Positions 10,192-18,561 of a stretch of 64,000 bases of DNA are shown piece after piece. The translations under genes were made by a program, and so were the position numbers. The notes below the pieces were generated by a model, which searched no databases, had not been told where the DNA came from, and saw only the letters and a program-made list of their open reading frames with translations. This DNA comes from Paraburkholderia atlantica (GTDB lineage: Bacteria; Pseudomonadota; Gammaproteobacteria; Burkholderiales; Burkholderiaceae): NCBI RefSeq assembly GCF_009362785.1, contig NZ_WHNQ01000013.1, positions 62,001 to 126,000 of the forward strand, written 5' to 3'. Numbering within the stretch: the stretch's first letter is position 1; each line of letters begins with the position of its first letter.

Positions 10192-10421
10192 TACTCTTCC
10201 TGGTCGGCTGTGACCGGTTGCAACGCGTGCTTCAGATTGAAATGCGTAATCGACGCGCGCAGCAGCTCGAGCGGATTCTCCTGCTTGCTGCGATACGGCC
10301 GGATTTCGATGGTGGGTTGCCCGCGGTCGGTGACGACCACGGTCTCGCCCAATGCCTCGACCTGACGGAACAGCTCGCAGGCCCGGGACTTGAAGATGGC
10401 TTTTGATACTCGCTTTTCCAT
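10191..10421 (-). CDS. Phd/YefM-family antitoxin
   Basis: A 76-residue protein starting MEKRVSKAIFKSRACELF, with the Phd/YefM fold pattern: a short first strand and helix, then VVVTDRGQPTIEIRPY, the strongly conserved antitoxin strand-turn. The C-terminal part (about 45-76) would be the toxin-neutralising tail. The start at 10421 is preceded by GGAGAG on the minus strand at good spacing; a longer frame to 10448 lacks this. It overlaps the PIN toxin by one base. As in other type II modules it probably represses its own promoter alone and with the toxin. The module sits between two sugar-uptake operons. Confidence 0.88.
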   Translation of the reverse strand: MEKRVSKAIFKSRACELFRQVEALGETVVVTDRGQPTIEIRPYRSKQENPLELLRASITHFNLKHALQPVTADQEE

Positions 10422-10692
10422 GACGCTCTCCACCCAGCAAAATTCCAACGGTTATTTTTTGTGTCGGGCCGGCGCGCCCGCATGCGAACGACCGCGATGC
10501 GTGGCCCGACGTTCTTTATCAACCTTGCTCTCAGGTACTACTTCCCAACCTACTGCCAGGAGCTCCCTCGAACTCCCGTCCAACTCGCGGCGACGATTAC
10601 CGGAACCGCGACACAGCCCGCACCGGTAGGCGCGTCTCGGGTTTCAATGTTTTGCTTCGTGTTTTAGCTCTTCGAATAGATGCAGAAACCTT

Positions 10693-10723
10693 GAACGTTA
10701 CCCTTAACGTTAGCGGATGTTAA
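10693..10723. promoter_or_regulatory. Orphan copy of the LacI operator array
   Basis: GAACGTTA (10693-10700), a perfect TAACGTTA (10705-10712) and ATGTTA (10718-10723) repeat the order, spacing and orientation of the array at 8546-8575. From 10696 to 10723 only about four bases differ from 8549-8576. No gene starts nearby in the matching direction: the next leftward gene is the antitoxin at 10421. It may be the promoter remnant of a lost gene or a distal operator for looping. The rest of 10422-10893 holds no convincing gene. Confidence 0.55.
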
Positions 10724-10893
10724 TGGTCCCCACTCGCCGCCGCCATGCGGAGTTAACCTAAGCTCCGAACGACTATCCGAACCGTCCGATCCAACCCTCG
10801 AAGCCAAGCCCAGCAAGGAGGAAGCTCCGTGCAAGGCATCGACAGCAAAACGTAATATTTAATGCGAGCCAGCTAACGTGATCCCAGCTTGCG

Positions 10894-11148
10894 TCACTCT
10901 TCGTCGTCCGATGCAAGGGGCCTCGATGAAGGCTCCGCATCGAAATGTACGATCCACACATGCAGCGATTCGCGCGGCTTCTTCAACCTGCCTCGCTGCT
11001 GCGGCGCTCGTTCGATAGCCGATTGCCCGCGGTCCGCGGCAGCCGCGGTTTCACCAGGCGTCTGCGCATACCGCTGCCCGGACGGGCCGCTAGCCGCGGC
11101 CTCGCCATCGTCCTTCACTCCATTTTTCTCCATCGCGCTATCCGCCAT
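10894..11148 (-). CDS. Hypothetical small hydrophilic protein
   Basis: An 84-residue frame beginning MADSAMEKNG and ending LASDDEE. It is polar and low in complexity over the first 60 residues, then has a short hydrophobic strand (LHVWIVHFD). It lies 35 bp downstream of the second sugar ABC ATPase on the same strand, so it would be the last gene of that operon. I recognise no family. The composition is compatible with a shadow frame, so the call is weak. Confidence 0.28.
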   Translation of the reverse strand: MADSAMEKNGVKDDGEAAASGPSGQRYAQTPGETAAAADRGQSAIERAPQQRGRLKKPRESLHVWIVHFDAEPSSRPLASDDEE

Positions 11149-11183
11149 CGGTGTGCTGGTGCCCGCTCGTCGGCATCGGCCTG

Positions 11184-12314
11184 TCAAACAACGGCGCCGA
11201 CGTCTTCGCCGACTTCGGGTCGCGCGAGGCTCACCGCGGCGCCGTTCGCATCGAACAGCGTGACCGACGACGACGCCACCTTGATCCCGACGCGCGCGCC
11301 GACCGCATGCTGCGCGTCCTTCTTGTCGAGCTTCAGCGTGATCGCGTGCGCCATGCCATCGAGTCGCGCATGCAGCAGCGATACGTCGCCGAGATGCTCG
11401 ACCAGTTCGACACGCGCGGCGAGACCTTCGTCGAGCGAGCCGATGCCCAGGTGCTCGGCACGCACCCCGAGCGTCAGCTCGCCGTTCAGCGACTGCGACG
11501 ATTGGCCGGGCAGCACGATGCGCTGGCTCGCGCCGGCGAGCGCCACGACGGTTTGCGTATCGCTTTGCGACACCAGCGTCGCGGCCAGCATGTTCATCTG
11601 CGGCGAGCCGATGAATCCGCCGACGAAGCGGTTCGCCGGTCGCTCATACAACTCGAGCGGCGCGCCGGTCTGCTCGATGTGGCCTTTGTTGAACACGACG
11701 ATCTGCTGGCCGAGCGTCATCGCCTCGACCTGATCGTGCGTGACGTAGATCATCGTCGTGCCGAGTTCGCGATGCAGCTTCGCGAGTTCGATACGCATCT
11801 GCACGCGCAGCGCCGCATCGAGATTCGACAGCGGTTCGTCGAACAGGAACACGCGCGGCTTGCGCACGATCGCCCGTCCGATCGCGACGCGCTGGCGCTG
11901 ACCGCCCGACAGCGCCTTCGGTTTGCGCTCCAGCAGATGCGTGATCTGCAGGATCTCGGCGGCACGGCCCACCGCCTCGCGCACTTCATTTTTCGACTTG
12001 CCCGACAGCTTCAGCGAAAAACCCATGTTTTCCGCGACCGTCATGTGCGGGTAGAGCGCGTAGCTCTGGAACACCATCGAGATGCCGCGGTCCGTCGGCT
12101 GCAGATCGTTGACGCGTACGCCGTCGATCAGAATGTCGCCGCCCGTGATCGACTCGAGCCCCGCGATCATGCGCAGCATCGTCGACTTGCCGCAGCCCGA
12201 CGGTCCCACGAACACCGTGAACTGGCCGTCCGGGATGTGCAGATCGATGCCCTGGATCACCTGCGGTCCTTCGCCATACGTCTTTGAGACTTTGCGCAAT
12301 ACGAGTTCGCCCAT
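11184..12314 (-). CDS. Carbohydrate ABC importer ATPase (MalK/UgpC family), second system
   Basis: A 376-residue CUT1 ATPase with Walker A GPSGCGKST (37-45), signature LSGGQRQR, Walker B LFDEPLSNLD, THDQ switch and an OB-type C-terminal regulatory domain. The start at 12314 (MGELVL) is set by a strong GGAGGAGG ribosome site just upstream; the open frame reaches 12377 but lacks one. It is 112 bp downstream of the GH1 beta-glucosidase gene and energises the permease pair encoded at 13823-15684. It is a paralogue of the ATPase at 4193-5323 with the same length and domain order. Confidence 0.93.
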   Translation of the reverse strand: MGELVLRKVSKTYGEGPQVIQGIDLHIPDGQFTVFVGPSGCGKSTMLRMIAGLESITGGDILIDGVRVNDLQPTDRGISMVFQSYALYPHMTVAENMGFSLKLSGKSKNEVREAVGRAAEILQITHLLERKPKALSGGQRQRVAIGRAIVRKPRVFLFDEPLSNLDAALRVQMRIELAKLHRELGTTMIYVTHDQVEAMTLGQQIVVFNKGHIEQTGAPLELYERPANRFVGGFIGSPQMNMLAATLVSQSDTQTVVALAGASQRIVLPGQSSQSLNGELTLGVRAEHLGIGSLDEGLAARVELVEHLGDVSLLHARLDGMAHAITLKLDKKDAQHAVGARVGIKVASSSVTLFDANGAAVSLARPEVGEDVGAVV

Positions 12315-12426
12315 TTGATGCCTCCTCCTCAGTCCTTGTACTTGCAGACCCCGCGTGACGCTATCCCACTGCCCCACTACTGTCGCGCCACGCGAGGTTC
12401 GGTGCGCCCGCCGCCGGGCGTGCGCG

Positions 12427-13764
12427 TCAGCGCACGGCCGCGACGCCGGCGTGTTGTGCGATCACGTCGCGATACCACAACGCGCTGTCCTTCAGCGTGC
12501 GCTCCTGGCTCGCATAGTCGACGTAGACCATGCCGAAGCGCTTGTCGTAGCCCGACGCCCATTCAAAGTTGTCCATCAGGCTCCATGCGAAATAGCCGGC
12601 CACGTCGACGCCCTGTTTCACCGCGTCCGACAACGCTGCCAGATGCAGGTCGTAGAAGCGCACGCGCTCGGCGTCATGAACGCGGCCGTTAGCCAGCACG
12701 TCCTTCGCCGCGCAGCCGTTCTCCGTGATGTAGATCGGCGGCAGCTTGTAGTCGGCGTTGATGCGGGTCAGCAATTCGGTCAGGCCCTGCGGATAGACTT
12801 CCCAATCCATATCGGTGAAGCCAAGCACGCCCGGCGGACGCTTCTCGCCCGATGCGCTCGCGAAGATGCGCGTGTAGTAGTTGATGCCGAGGAAGTCCAT
12901 CGGCGTGCCGATCACGTCGAAATCGCCGCTCAGGATCGCCTCTTGCGGCCCGTTTGCGCCATACCATTCCAGCGCCTCGGCCGGATACTCGCCCTTGAAC
13001 AGCGGGTCCATGTACCAGCGCACGAACTTCGCGTATTCGAGCGACGCCGCGGCCTGGTCTTCAGGCGAATCCGTCGCGCCGTGCGCCGGCGACTGATTCA
13101 GCACGATGCCGAGCGGCGCCTTCACGCCATCGGCGCGCAGTGCCTGCAACGCGAGACCGTGCGACAGCAGCAGGTGGTGCGCGACGTGCGCGGCTTTCTT
13201 CAGATCGGCGTTGCCCGGCGCGAAATAGCCGGTTGCGTTGCCGAGCCATGCGGTGCACCACGGCTCGTTGTGCGTCGCGATCGATGCAACGCGATCGCCG
13301 AGCACGCTGCCGATCTTGCGCGCGTAGTCCGCGAAGCGATAGGCCGTGTCGCGGCTTTCCCAGCCGTCTTGCGTATGCTGCAGCGACAACGGCAGGTCCC
13401 AGTGGTACAGCGTCGCGAACGGCTGGATATCGCGCTCGAGCAGACCATCGACGAGACGCTCGTAAAACGCCAGACCCTTGTCGTTGAATGCGCCGCGGCC
13501 GGTCGGCTGCACGCGCGGCCACGCGATCGAAAAGCGGTAAGCATTGACGCCGAGTTCAGCCAGCAGATCGAGGTCTTCCTCGAGGAGGTGATAGTGATCG
13601 CACGCGACATCGCCGTTCTCGCCGTTCACGACCTTGCCCGGCACTTTGCAGAACGCGTCCCAGATCGACGGTCCACGGCCGTCCTCATGCGCTGCGCCTT
13701 CGATCTGGTAGGAACTGGTGGCCACGCCCCAGACGAAGTCTTCGTTGAATCGATACGTCGACAT
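12427..13764 (-). CDS. Glycoside hydrolase family 1 beta-glucosidase
   Basis: A 445-residue GH1 TIM-barrel enzyme, the usual length for bacterial BglB-type enzymes. The acid/base glutamate is in THNEPW (E167) and the nucleophile in YITENG (E348); the N-terminal FVWGVATSSYQIEG signature and C-terminal SLMDNFEWASGY aglycone-site motif are intact. It lacks a signal peptide, so it hydrolyses beta-glucosides such as cellobiose in the cytoplasm. It is inside the ABC operon, 58 bp after the MalG-type permease gene, which suggests that the importer carries cellobiose or a similar short beta-linked oligosaccharide; this is inference. Confidence 0.95.
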   Translation of the reverse strand: MSTYRFNEDFVWGVATSSYQIEGAAHEDGRGPSIWDAFCKVPGKVVNGENGDVACDHYHLLEEDLDLLAELGVNAYRFSIAWPRVQPTGRGAFNDKGLAFYERLVDGLLERDIQPFATLYHWDLPLSLQHTQDGWESRDTAYRFADYARKIGSVLGDRVASIATHNEPWCTAWLGNATGYFAPGNADLKKAAHVAHHLLLSHGLALQALRADGVKAPLGIVLNQSPAHGATDSPEDQAAASLEYAKFVRWYMDPLFKGEYPAEALEWYGANGPQEAILSGDFDVIGTPMDFLGINYYTRIFASASGEKRPPGVLGFTDMDWEVYPQGLTELLTRINADYKLPPIYITENGCAAKDVLANGRVHDAERVRFYDLHLAALSDAVKQGVDVAGYFAWSLMDNFEWASGYDKRFGMVYVDYASQERTLKDSALWYRDVIAQHAGVAAVR

Positions 13765-13822
13765 AAATGTTGTTATCCCGAATGGTCATGCCCGCCAGGG
13801 CGTGAAGATGAAAGGAAAAATC

Positions 13823-14653
13823 TCAGGCCTTGACCGCGCCGGTCGTCAGACCGTCGATCAAACGCCGCGAGGTGAACGCGAACAGCACCAGCAACGGCAG
13901 CACCGCGACTGCGGAGCCCGCCATCACCGCGCCCCAATCCGAATTGGTCGGGCTTTGCAGAATGCGCAGCGCGAGCGGCAGCGTGTACATCGAAGGCGAA
14001 CGCAGCACGACGAGCGCCGACAGAAAGTTGTTCCATGCCTGAATGAAGCTGATCAGCCCGAGCGTGCCCAGCGCCGGTCCCAACAGAGGCATCACGATGC
14101 TCCAGTAGATGCGGAATTCACCGCAGCCGTCGATGCGCGCCGCCTCGATCAGCTCGGACGGAATCGCCGACGCGACGTACTGGCGCATCAGGAACACGCC
14201 GAGCGCGGCGGCCGCGCCTGGCACGTACAGCGCGCGCGGCTGATCGATCCAGCCGAGCAGGTTCATCGTCATGAAGGTCGGAATCATGCTGAGGAACGGG
14301 GGCACCAGCATCGCGGTCAGCGCGATCGCGAACAGCGTCTTCTTGAAGCGGAACTCGTACATCGCGAACGCGTAGCCGGCCATCGACGTGACCAGCAGTG
14401 TCAGCACGGTTTGCATCGCGGCCGTATAGAAGCTCCAGCCGAGATTGCGCCAGAACGGAATGTGCCGCATCAGCGAGGCCATGTTGTCGAGAAACGCGCT
14501 GCCGAACCACAGCGGGGGCGGCATCGAGAAAATCTCGGAGCTCGTGTGCGTCGCGAACACGAACATGAAGTAGAACGGCGAGAACATCAGCAGCCCGCCG
14601 GCCACCACGATCGCATAGCCGATATAGCGGCCCTTGTTGTTCGACGATTTCAT
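13823..14653 (-). CDS. Sugar ABC transporter permease, MalG type, second system
   Basis: A 276-residue inner-membrane permease starting MKSSNNKGRY at 14653. A first hydrophobic helix spans residues 12-33, and the EAA loop reads IEAARIDGCGEF followed by IVMPLLGPA. The start overlaps the stop of the MalF-type permease as ATGA, so the two subunits are coupled. The frame is open far upstream, but that part overlaps the other permease and is not coding. It forms the channel with the 14650-15684 product. Confidence 0.93.
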   Translation of the reverse strand: MKSSNNKGRYIGYAIVVAGGLLMFSPFYFMFVFATHTSSEIFSMPPPLWFGSAFLDNMASLMRHIPFWRNLGWSFYTAAMQTVLTLLVTSMAGYAFAMYEFRFKKTLFAIALTAMLVPPFLSMIPTFMTMNLLGWIDQPRALYVPGAAAALGVFLMRQYVASAIPSELIEAARIDGCGEFRIYWSIVMPLLGPALGTLGLISFIQAWNNFLSALVVLRSPSMYTLPLALRILQSPTNSDWGAVMAGSAVAVLPLLVLFAFTSRRLIDGLTTGAVKA

Positions 14654-15684
14654 CGCTGGTTCTCCTCGTTCATGCCGCTGCGGTGAAAGATCCGCGTGTT
14701 CAACCACATCAATGCACCGATCGAAATGAACAGCAGCCATGCGATCGAACTCGCGGTGCCGAAATCGCCGTCGTGGAATGCGGTGCGATACATATAGACG
14801 GCCGTCGTCAGGCCGGACTGACTGGTACCCATGCCTTCGTTCGGCAGCAGAATGAACGGCTCTTCGAACAGTTGCAGCCCACCGATGATCGACAACGTGA
14901 CCGCGAAGAAAATCATCGGCTTGATCAGCGGAATCGTGATGCGGGTGAACTGTTGCCAACCGTTCGCGCCGTCGATGCGCGCGGCCTCGTACAGGTCCTT
15001 CGGAATGGTTTGCAGCGCCGACAGATACAGCACCGTGTTCCAGCCGACGTAGCGCCAGAAGATCACCACCGACACCGCCGGCTTGACGTTCTTCGGGTTA
15101 TACAGCCACTCGATCGGATGGACGGGGACGATCCAGTGCAGGCCGGGCAGCTTGCCGAGCTCGGCGATCGCGAGGTTGATCATGCCGAAGTCGGTCGAAT
15201 ACAGCGACGAGAAGATTAGCGCGATCGCGACGCTCGACGTGATGAACGGCAGGAAGTACAGACCGACCATCAGGTTGCGCCAGCGGCGAAACGCGGTTTG
15301 CAGAAAGAACGCCAGCGGCAGCGCCACCAGATGCTGCGGCACGCCGGACATGATTGCCATCGACGCGGTGTTGTACAGCGACTTCCAGTACCACGGGTCG
15401 GTCAGCGTGAACGTGAAGTTCGACAAACCCACCCACTTCATGCTCGCCAGCCCTGCCGTCGCGTCCCAGCTCTGGAACGACAGGTACAGCGAAAACAGCA
15501 GCGGGAACGCCATAAACAGCGCGAACAGCAGGAAAAACGGGCCGAGAAACAGGTAGGGTGCGACCTTCACCGGATCGAGCCGCGAAGTTTTGCGCGGCGC
15601 GGCGAACGGCGTGGGCGAGCTCAGCACATCGCTCACGCGTGCATCGCGGGCGACCTCTTCGGTCGTGGGCAGCGGAGTGTTCAT
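14650..15684 (-). CDS. Sugar ABC transporter permease, MalF type, second system
   Basis: A 344-residue permease with an N-terminal cytoplasmic extension of about 45 polar residues (MNTPLPTTEEVARDARVSDV) before the first membrane helix near KVAPYLFLGPFFLLF. The EAA loop is YEAARIDGANGW followed by ITIPLIKPM. The start at 15684 was chosen because a further 41 open codons upstream look non-coding. It is 130 bp downstream of the solute-binding-protein gene and is followed by a 4-bp overlap with its partner permease. Confidence 0.92.
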   Translation of the reverse strand: MNTPLPTTEEVARDARVSDVLSSPTPFAAPRKTSRLDPVKVAPYLFLGPFFLLFALFMAFPLLFSLYLSFQSWDATAGLASMKWVGLSNFTFTLTDPWYWKSLYNTASMAIMSGVPQHLVALPLAFFLQTAFRRWRNLMVGLYFLPFITSSVAIALIFSSLYSTDFGMINLAIAELGKLPGLHWIVPVHPIEWLYNPKNVKPAVSVVIFWRYVGWNTVLYLSALQTIPKDLYEAARIDGANGWQQFTRITIPLIKPMIFFAVTLSIIGGLQLFEEPFILLPNEGMGTSQSGLTTAVYMYRTAFHDGDFGTASSIAWLLFISIGALMWLNTRIFHRSGMNEENQR

Positions 15685-15813
15685 CAATAGTTCCGTCCAG
15701 TCGGGCGTGGGGTGGGTCGATGACCGGCCACGCTGTTTGCAGCAGACTTGCAGCGCACTGCGAGACACTTCGGCCGCGGCACGCAGCGTGCCGCGACCTT
15801 GCATCAATACCGC

Positions 15814-17061
15814 TTAACGGCGGACCCGATGGGCGATCTGGTCCTGCGCTTCCTGCAGCGCGGTATGCACGTCTGCGCCATCGTCGACGACCTTGTCGAG
15901 CGCCGAGTGCACCGCTTCCTCGGCGACCTGGTCGAACTTGCTGCGCTGGATCGCCGGGATGTGCGATGCGGCATCACGCCAGATCAGACGCGCCTTCTCG
16001 TCGCCGAGAAACGCGACCGGCTCGGCGAAGAACGAATCGGTCTGCGCGGAGAGCAGCGACGGGAATGCGTCGATCGAACGGAACGAGGCGAGCTGCGTTT
16101 CCTTGCGGGTCGTCAGGAACTTGATGAATTCCCACGACATCGGCTTTTGCGTCGCTTTCACCGGAATCGACCAGAACGTGCCGCCGAACGATGCGTACGC
16201 GTTATTCGGCAGATTGGCCGCACGCCACAGGCCCTTCGTGTCCGGTGCGATCCACGACGACAGGTGGCCGCCGAGCCATGCGCCCATCATTTGCGTCGCG
16301 ACGGTGCCGCGCTTGAAGCTCTCGGCCCATTCGTTCGACCACGGCGTGATCTTCGCGTCGAGACCGAGCTCGCGCGCTTTCTTCGCGAGTTCGAACGCCT
16401 TCACGAAACGGGGTGACGTGACGATCGGATTGCCGGCCTTGTCGAAGTACACGCCGTCGCCTTCCTTCAGGTCGGCACGAATGTAGATGTCTTCGATATC
16501 GCGCGACGATGCCATCAGGTATGCACCGGTCGCCTTCTTGATCTTCACGCCGGCCGCCAGATAAGAGTCCCACGACTTCGTCAGATCGGCTTCGGTGACG
16601 CCTGCCTTGTCGAGGATGTCCTTGCGATAGAACAGCGTGCCCGGACCGATGTCGGCCGGCATGCCGACGATCGCGCCGTCCTGCGTGGTCGCCTGCGCGA
16701 ACGTGTAGTTGATGAACTGGCTCTTGTACTGGCCCGCGCTATACGGCGCCTTCGACAGATCTTCGAGACCGCCGCCCGCCGCAAAGCGGCCGATGAAGCC
16801 GACCTCGACCGCCATCACGTCGGGCAGATTCGAGCTCGTCGCGAGCGCGGTGGTCATTGCGTTGTGGTGATCGGCGATCTGGAGCGACGACACCTTGACG
16901 TCGACGTCCGGATGCAACTTCTTCCACGCCGGCAGCGCGTCCTTGATTTCCTGGTCCAGCTTCGGAAAGACCGCGACGTTCAACGTGGTGTTGGCGTGCG
17001 CGCCGACTGCGGCCACGCTGAGCAGAACGGCGGCGGCAGAGCCTGAAAAGCGGAATTTCAT
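15814..17061 (-). CDS. Sugar ABC transporter solute-binding protein, second system
   Basis: A 415-residue periplasmic binding protein with a Sec signal (MKFRFSGSAAAVLLSVAAVGAHA, likely cleaved after HA at residue 23). The mature part has a family-1 fold: TLNVAVFPKLDQE opening, ADIGPGTLFYRKDIL hinge strand, and GTVATQMMGAW. A clear GGAGA ribosome site precedes the start at 17061. It heads the operon binding protein-permease-permease-GH1-ATPase. A LacI-type palindrome lies 169 bp upstream (17230-17243), with a short tandem repeat in between. Confidence 0.93.
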   Translation of the reverse strand: MKFRFSGSAAAVLLSVAAVGAHANTTLNVAVFPKLDQEIKDALPAWKKLHPDVDVKVSSLQIADHHNAMTTALATSSNLPDVMAVEVGFIGRFAAGGGLEDLSKAPYSAGQYKSQFINYTFAQATTQDGAIVGMPADIGPGTLFYRKDILDKAGVTEADLTKSWDSYLAAGVKIKKATGAYLMASSRDIEDIYIRADLKEGDGVYFDKAGNPIVTSPRFVKAFELAKKARELGLDAKITPWSNEWAESFKRGTVATQMMGAWLGGHLSSWIAPDTKGLWRAANLPNNAYASFGGTFWSIPVKATQKPMSWEFIKFLTTRKETQLASFRSIDAFPSLLSAQTDSFFAEPVAFLGDEKARLIWRDAASHIPAIQRSKFDQVAEEAVHSALDKVVDDGADVHTALQEAQDQIAHRVRR

Positions 17062-17150
17062 TACTCGTCTCCTAAAGAACCCTGTTTGAACTGCATTTGA
17101 TGAATACCCGGTTGCTGCGACCTACTTCCCCTGTTGTCTTTGTTGCTGCT

Positions 17151-17192
17151 TTGCTTGGTGCGGCCTTGCTTGGTGCGGCCTTGCTTGGTGCC
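17151..17192. repeat. 15-bp tandem repeat (2.8 copies) in the leader of the second sugar operon
   Basis: The unit TTGCTTGGTGCGGCC is repeated at 17151, 17166 and, as 12 bp, at 17181. It lies between the LacI-type operator (17230-17243) and the binding-protein start (17061), so it is in the presumed promoter or 5' untranslated region. Slippage would change the leader length. Confidence 0.8.
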
Positions 17193-17229
17193 GAATGTGT
17201 TGCTGAATCTCTGCTGGACTGCCGATGCC

Positions 17230-17243
17230 TGAAAGCGCTTTCA
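17230..17243. promoter_or_regulatory. LacI-type operator TGAAAGCGCTTTCA, site 1
   Basis: A perfect 14-bp palindrome with the CG centre typical of LacI/GalR operators. It lies between the second LacI gene and the leftward ABC/GH1 operon, 169 bp before the first start codon. Identical sites occur at 18383-18396 and 21016-21029. Confidence 0.8.
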
Positions 17244-17265
17244 CGTCGGGGCAAAAAAAAAGCCG

Positions 17266-18357
17266 CTACGTACGCGTGTCTTCACGCTTTACCGGCGGCG
17301 TGATCCGTCGCGTGGTTTCACGCGTCACGAGCGTGAGCGGAATCGGGCTGAGCGCGATCGACTGCTTGCGGATCATCTGCACGATGCCCTGCGCGGCGAG
17401 TCGGCCGATTTCGTAAGTCGGCTGGCGAACCGTCGTCAGAGGCGGCGTCATGTACGACGAAGTCGGCAGGTCGTCGAAGCCGACCAGCGAGACGTCGTCC
17501 GGCACCCGCACGCCGCGGCGGAACATCGCGAGGCGCGCGCCGTACGCGGTCTGATCGTTTGCGCAGAACACCGCACTGAACGACGGATGGCGCGCCATCA
17601 GCCGCTCCATCGCGGCGACGCCGCCCGTTTCGAGGTAATCGCCCTGCTCGACGAGGTCGGCATCGAAGCCGATGCCCGCTTCCTCGAGCGCGGTCCGGTA
17701 GCCGACGAGGCGCTCGATCGCATCCTCGTGACTGGCTGGCCCAGCGATGAAGGCGATCTCGCGATGGCCTTGCTCGATCAGATGGTGGGTCGCGTCGCGA
17801 GCGCCCTGCATGTTGTCGATCGGCAGGCCCGCGAGCGTCGCGCTGTTCTGCACCGAGCGGCCCAATACGAGCATCGGTGCGCGCCGCGAGTAGTCGGTCA
17901 ACGTCGACTCATCGAGTTGCGCGTGGAGCAGGATGATTCCGTCGACGCGCCGCGCGATGAACTGTTCGAGGCGCGCCTTTTCGTCGGCGATGTTCCAGCG
18001 GCTGCTCACGAAGATCGGCGTAAAGCCCGGCTCGGACAGCGACTCTTCGATGCCGCGCAGCCATTCGGCGTAAAACGGGCTCGACACCGCTTGCGTCAGT
18101 ACGCCGATCGTTTCGGTCCGGCCGCTCGCGAGACTGCGCGCGAGCACGTTCGGCCGATAGTTGAAACGCGCGATTGCCTCCTCCACCGCCTGCTGCTTGG
18201 CGGGAAGCACGCGCGCAGAACCGTTCAGGATCCGCGATACGGTGCTCGGAGAAACACCGGCCGCGCGCGCGATGGCCTCGAGCGTCACGTTGGGCGCAAG
18301 GGGTACGTTGGGTACCTTGGGCGCGCCGGGGTTGTCGTTTGAGCCGTCGTGGGTCAT
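17266..18357 (-). CDS. LacI-family transcriptional regulator of the GH1/ABC operon
   Basis: A 363-residue LacI/GalR repressor with a Pro/Asn-rich N-terminal extension of about 23 residues, then the helix-turn-helix (NVTLEAIARAAGVSPSTVSR) and hinge (NVLARSLASGRT), then the effector-binding domain. It has the invariant AGVSPSTVSRILNG recognition helix. A perfect 14-bp palindrome lies 26-39 bp before its start, which implies autoregulation, and identical sites lie before the downstream ABC/GH1 operon and a GH10 xylanase gene. The likely inducer is a beta-linked disaccharide such as cellobiose or xylobiose, by inference from the target genes. Confidence 0.94.
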   Translation of the reverse strand: MTHDGSNDNPGAPKVPNVPLAPNVTLEAIARAAGVSPSTVSRILNGSARVLPAKQQAVEEAIARFNYRPNVLARSLASGRTETIGVLTQAVSSPFYAEWLRGIEESLSEPGFTPIFVSSRWNIADEKARLEQFIARRVDGIILLHAQLDESTLTDYSRRAPMLVLGRSVQNSATLAGLPIDNMQGARDATHHLIEQGHREIAFIAGPASHEDAIERLVGYRTALEEAGIGFDADLVEQGDYLETGGVAAMERLMARHPSFSAVFCANDQTAYGARLAMFRRGVRVPDDVSLVGFDDLPTSSYMTPPLTTVRQPTYEIGRLAAQGIVQMIRKQSIALSPIPLTLVTRETTRRITPPVKREDTRT

Positions 18358-18382
18358 GAGTTCTGCCTGAATCCTGTGATGA

Positions 18383-18396
18383 TGAAAGCGCTTTCA
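18383..18396. promoter_or_regulatory. LacI-type operator TGAAAGCGCTTTCA, site 2 (autoregulatory)
   Basis: Perfect 14-bp palindrome 26 bp upstream of the second LacI start at 18357, well placed to repress its own promoter. Same sequence as sites at 17230 and 21016. Confidence 0.8.
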
Positions 18397-18561
18397 GATA
18401 TGAAGAAACGCAGCCCGTCCGATGATGAAAATCGAAAAAAATGAAAAAGCAGCCGATGCGACGAGGGTGGAGGAGGCGTCGCACCGGCCTCTCTATGAAA
18501 GAGAAATAAACAGTCCTTGAAACAAAGAGATCGCTACGATTGCCGGTCAGGCAACTTCAAC

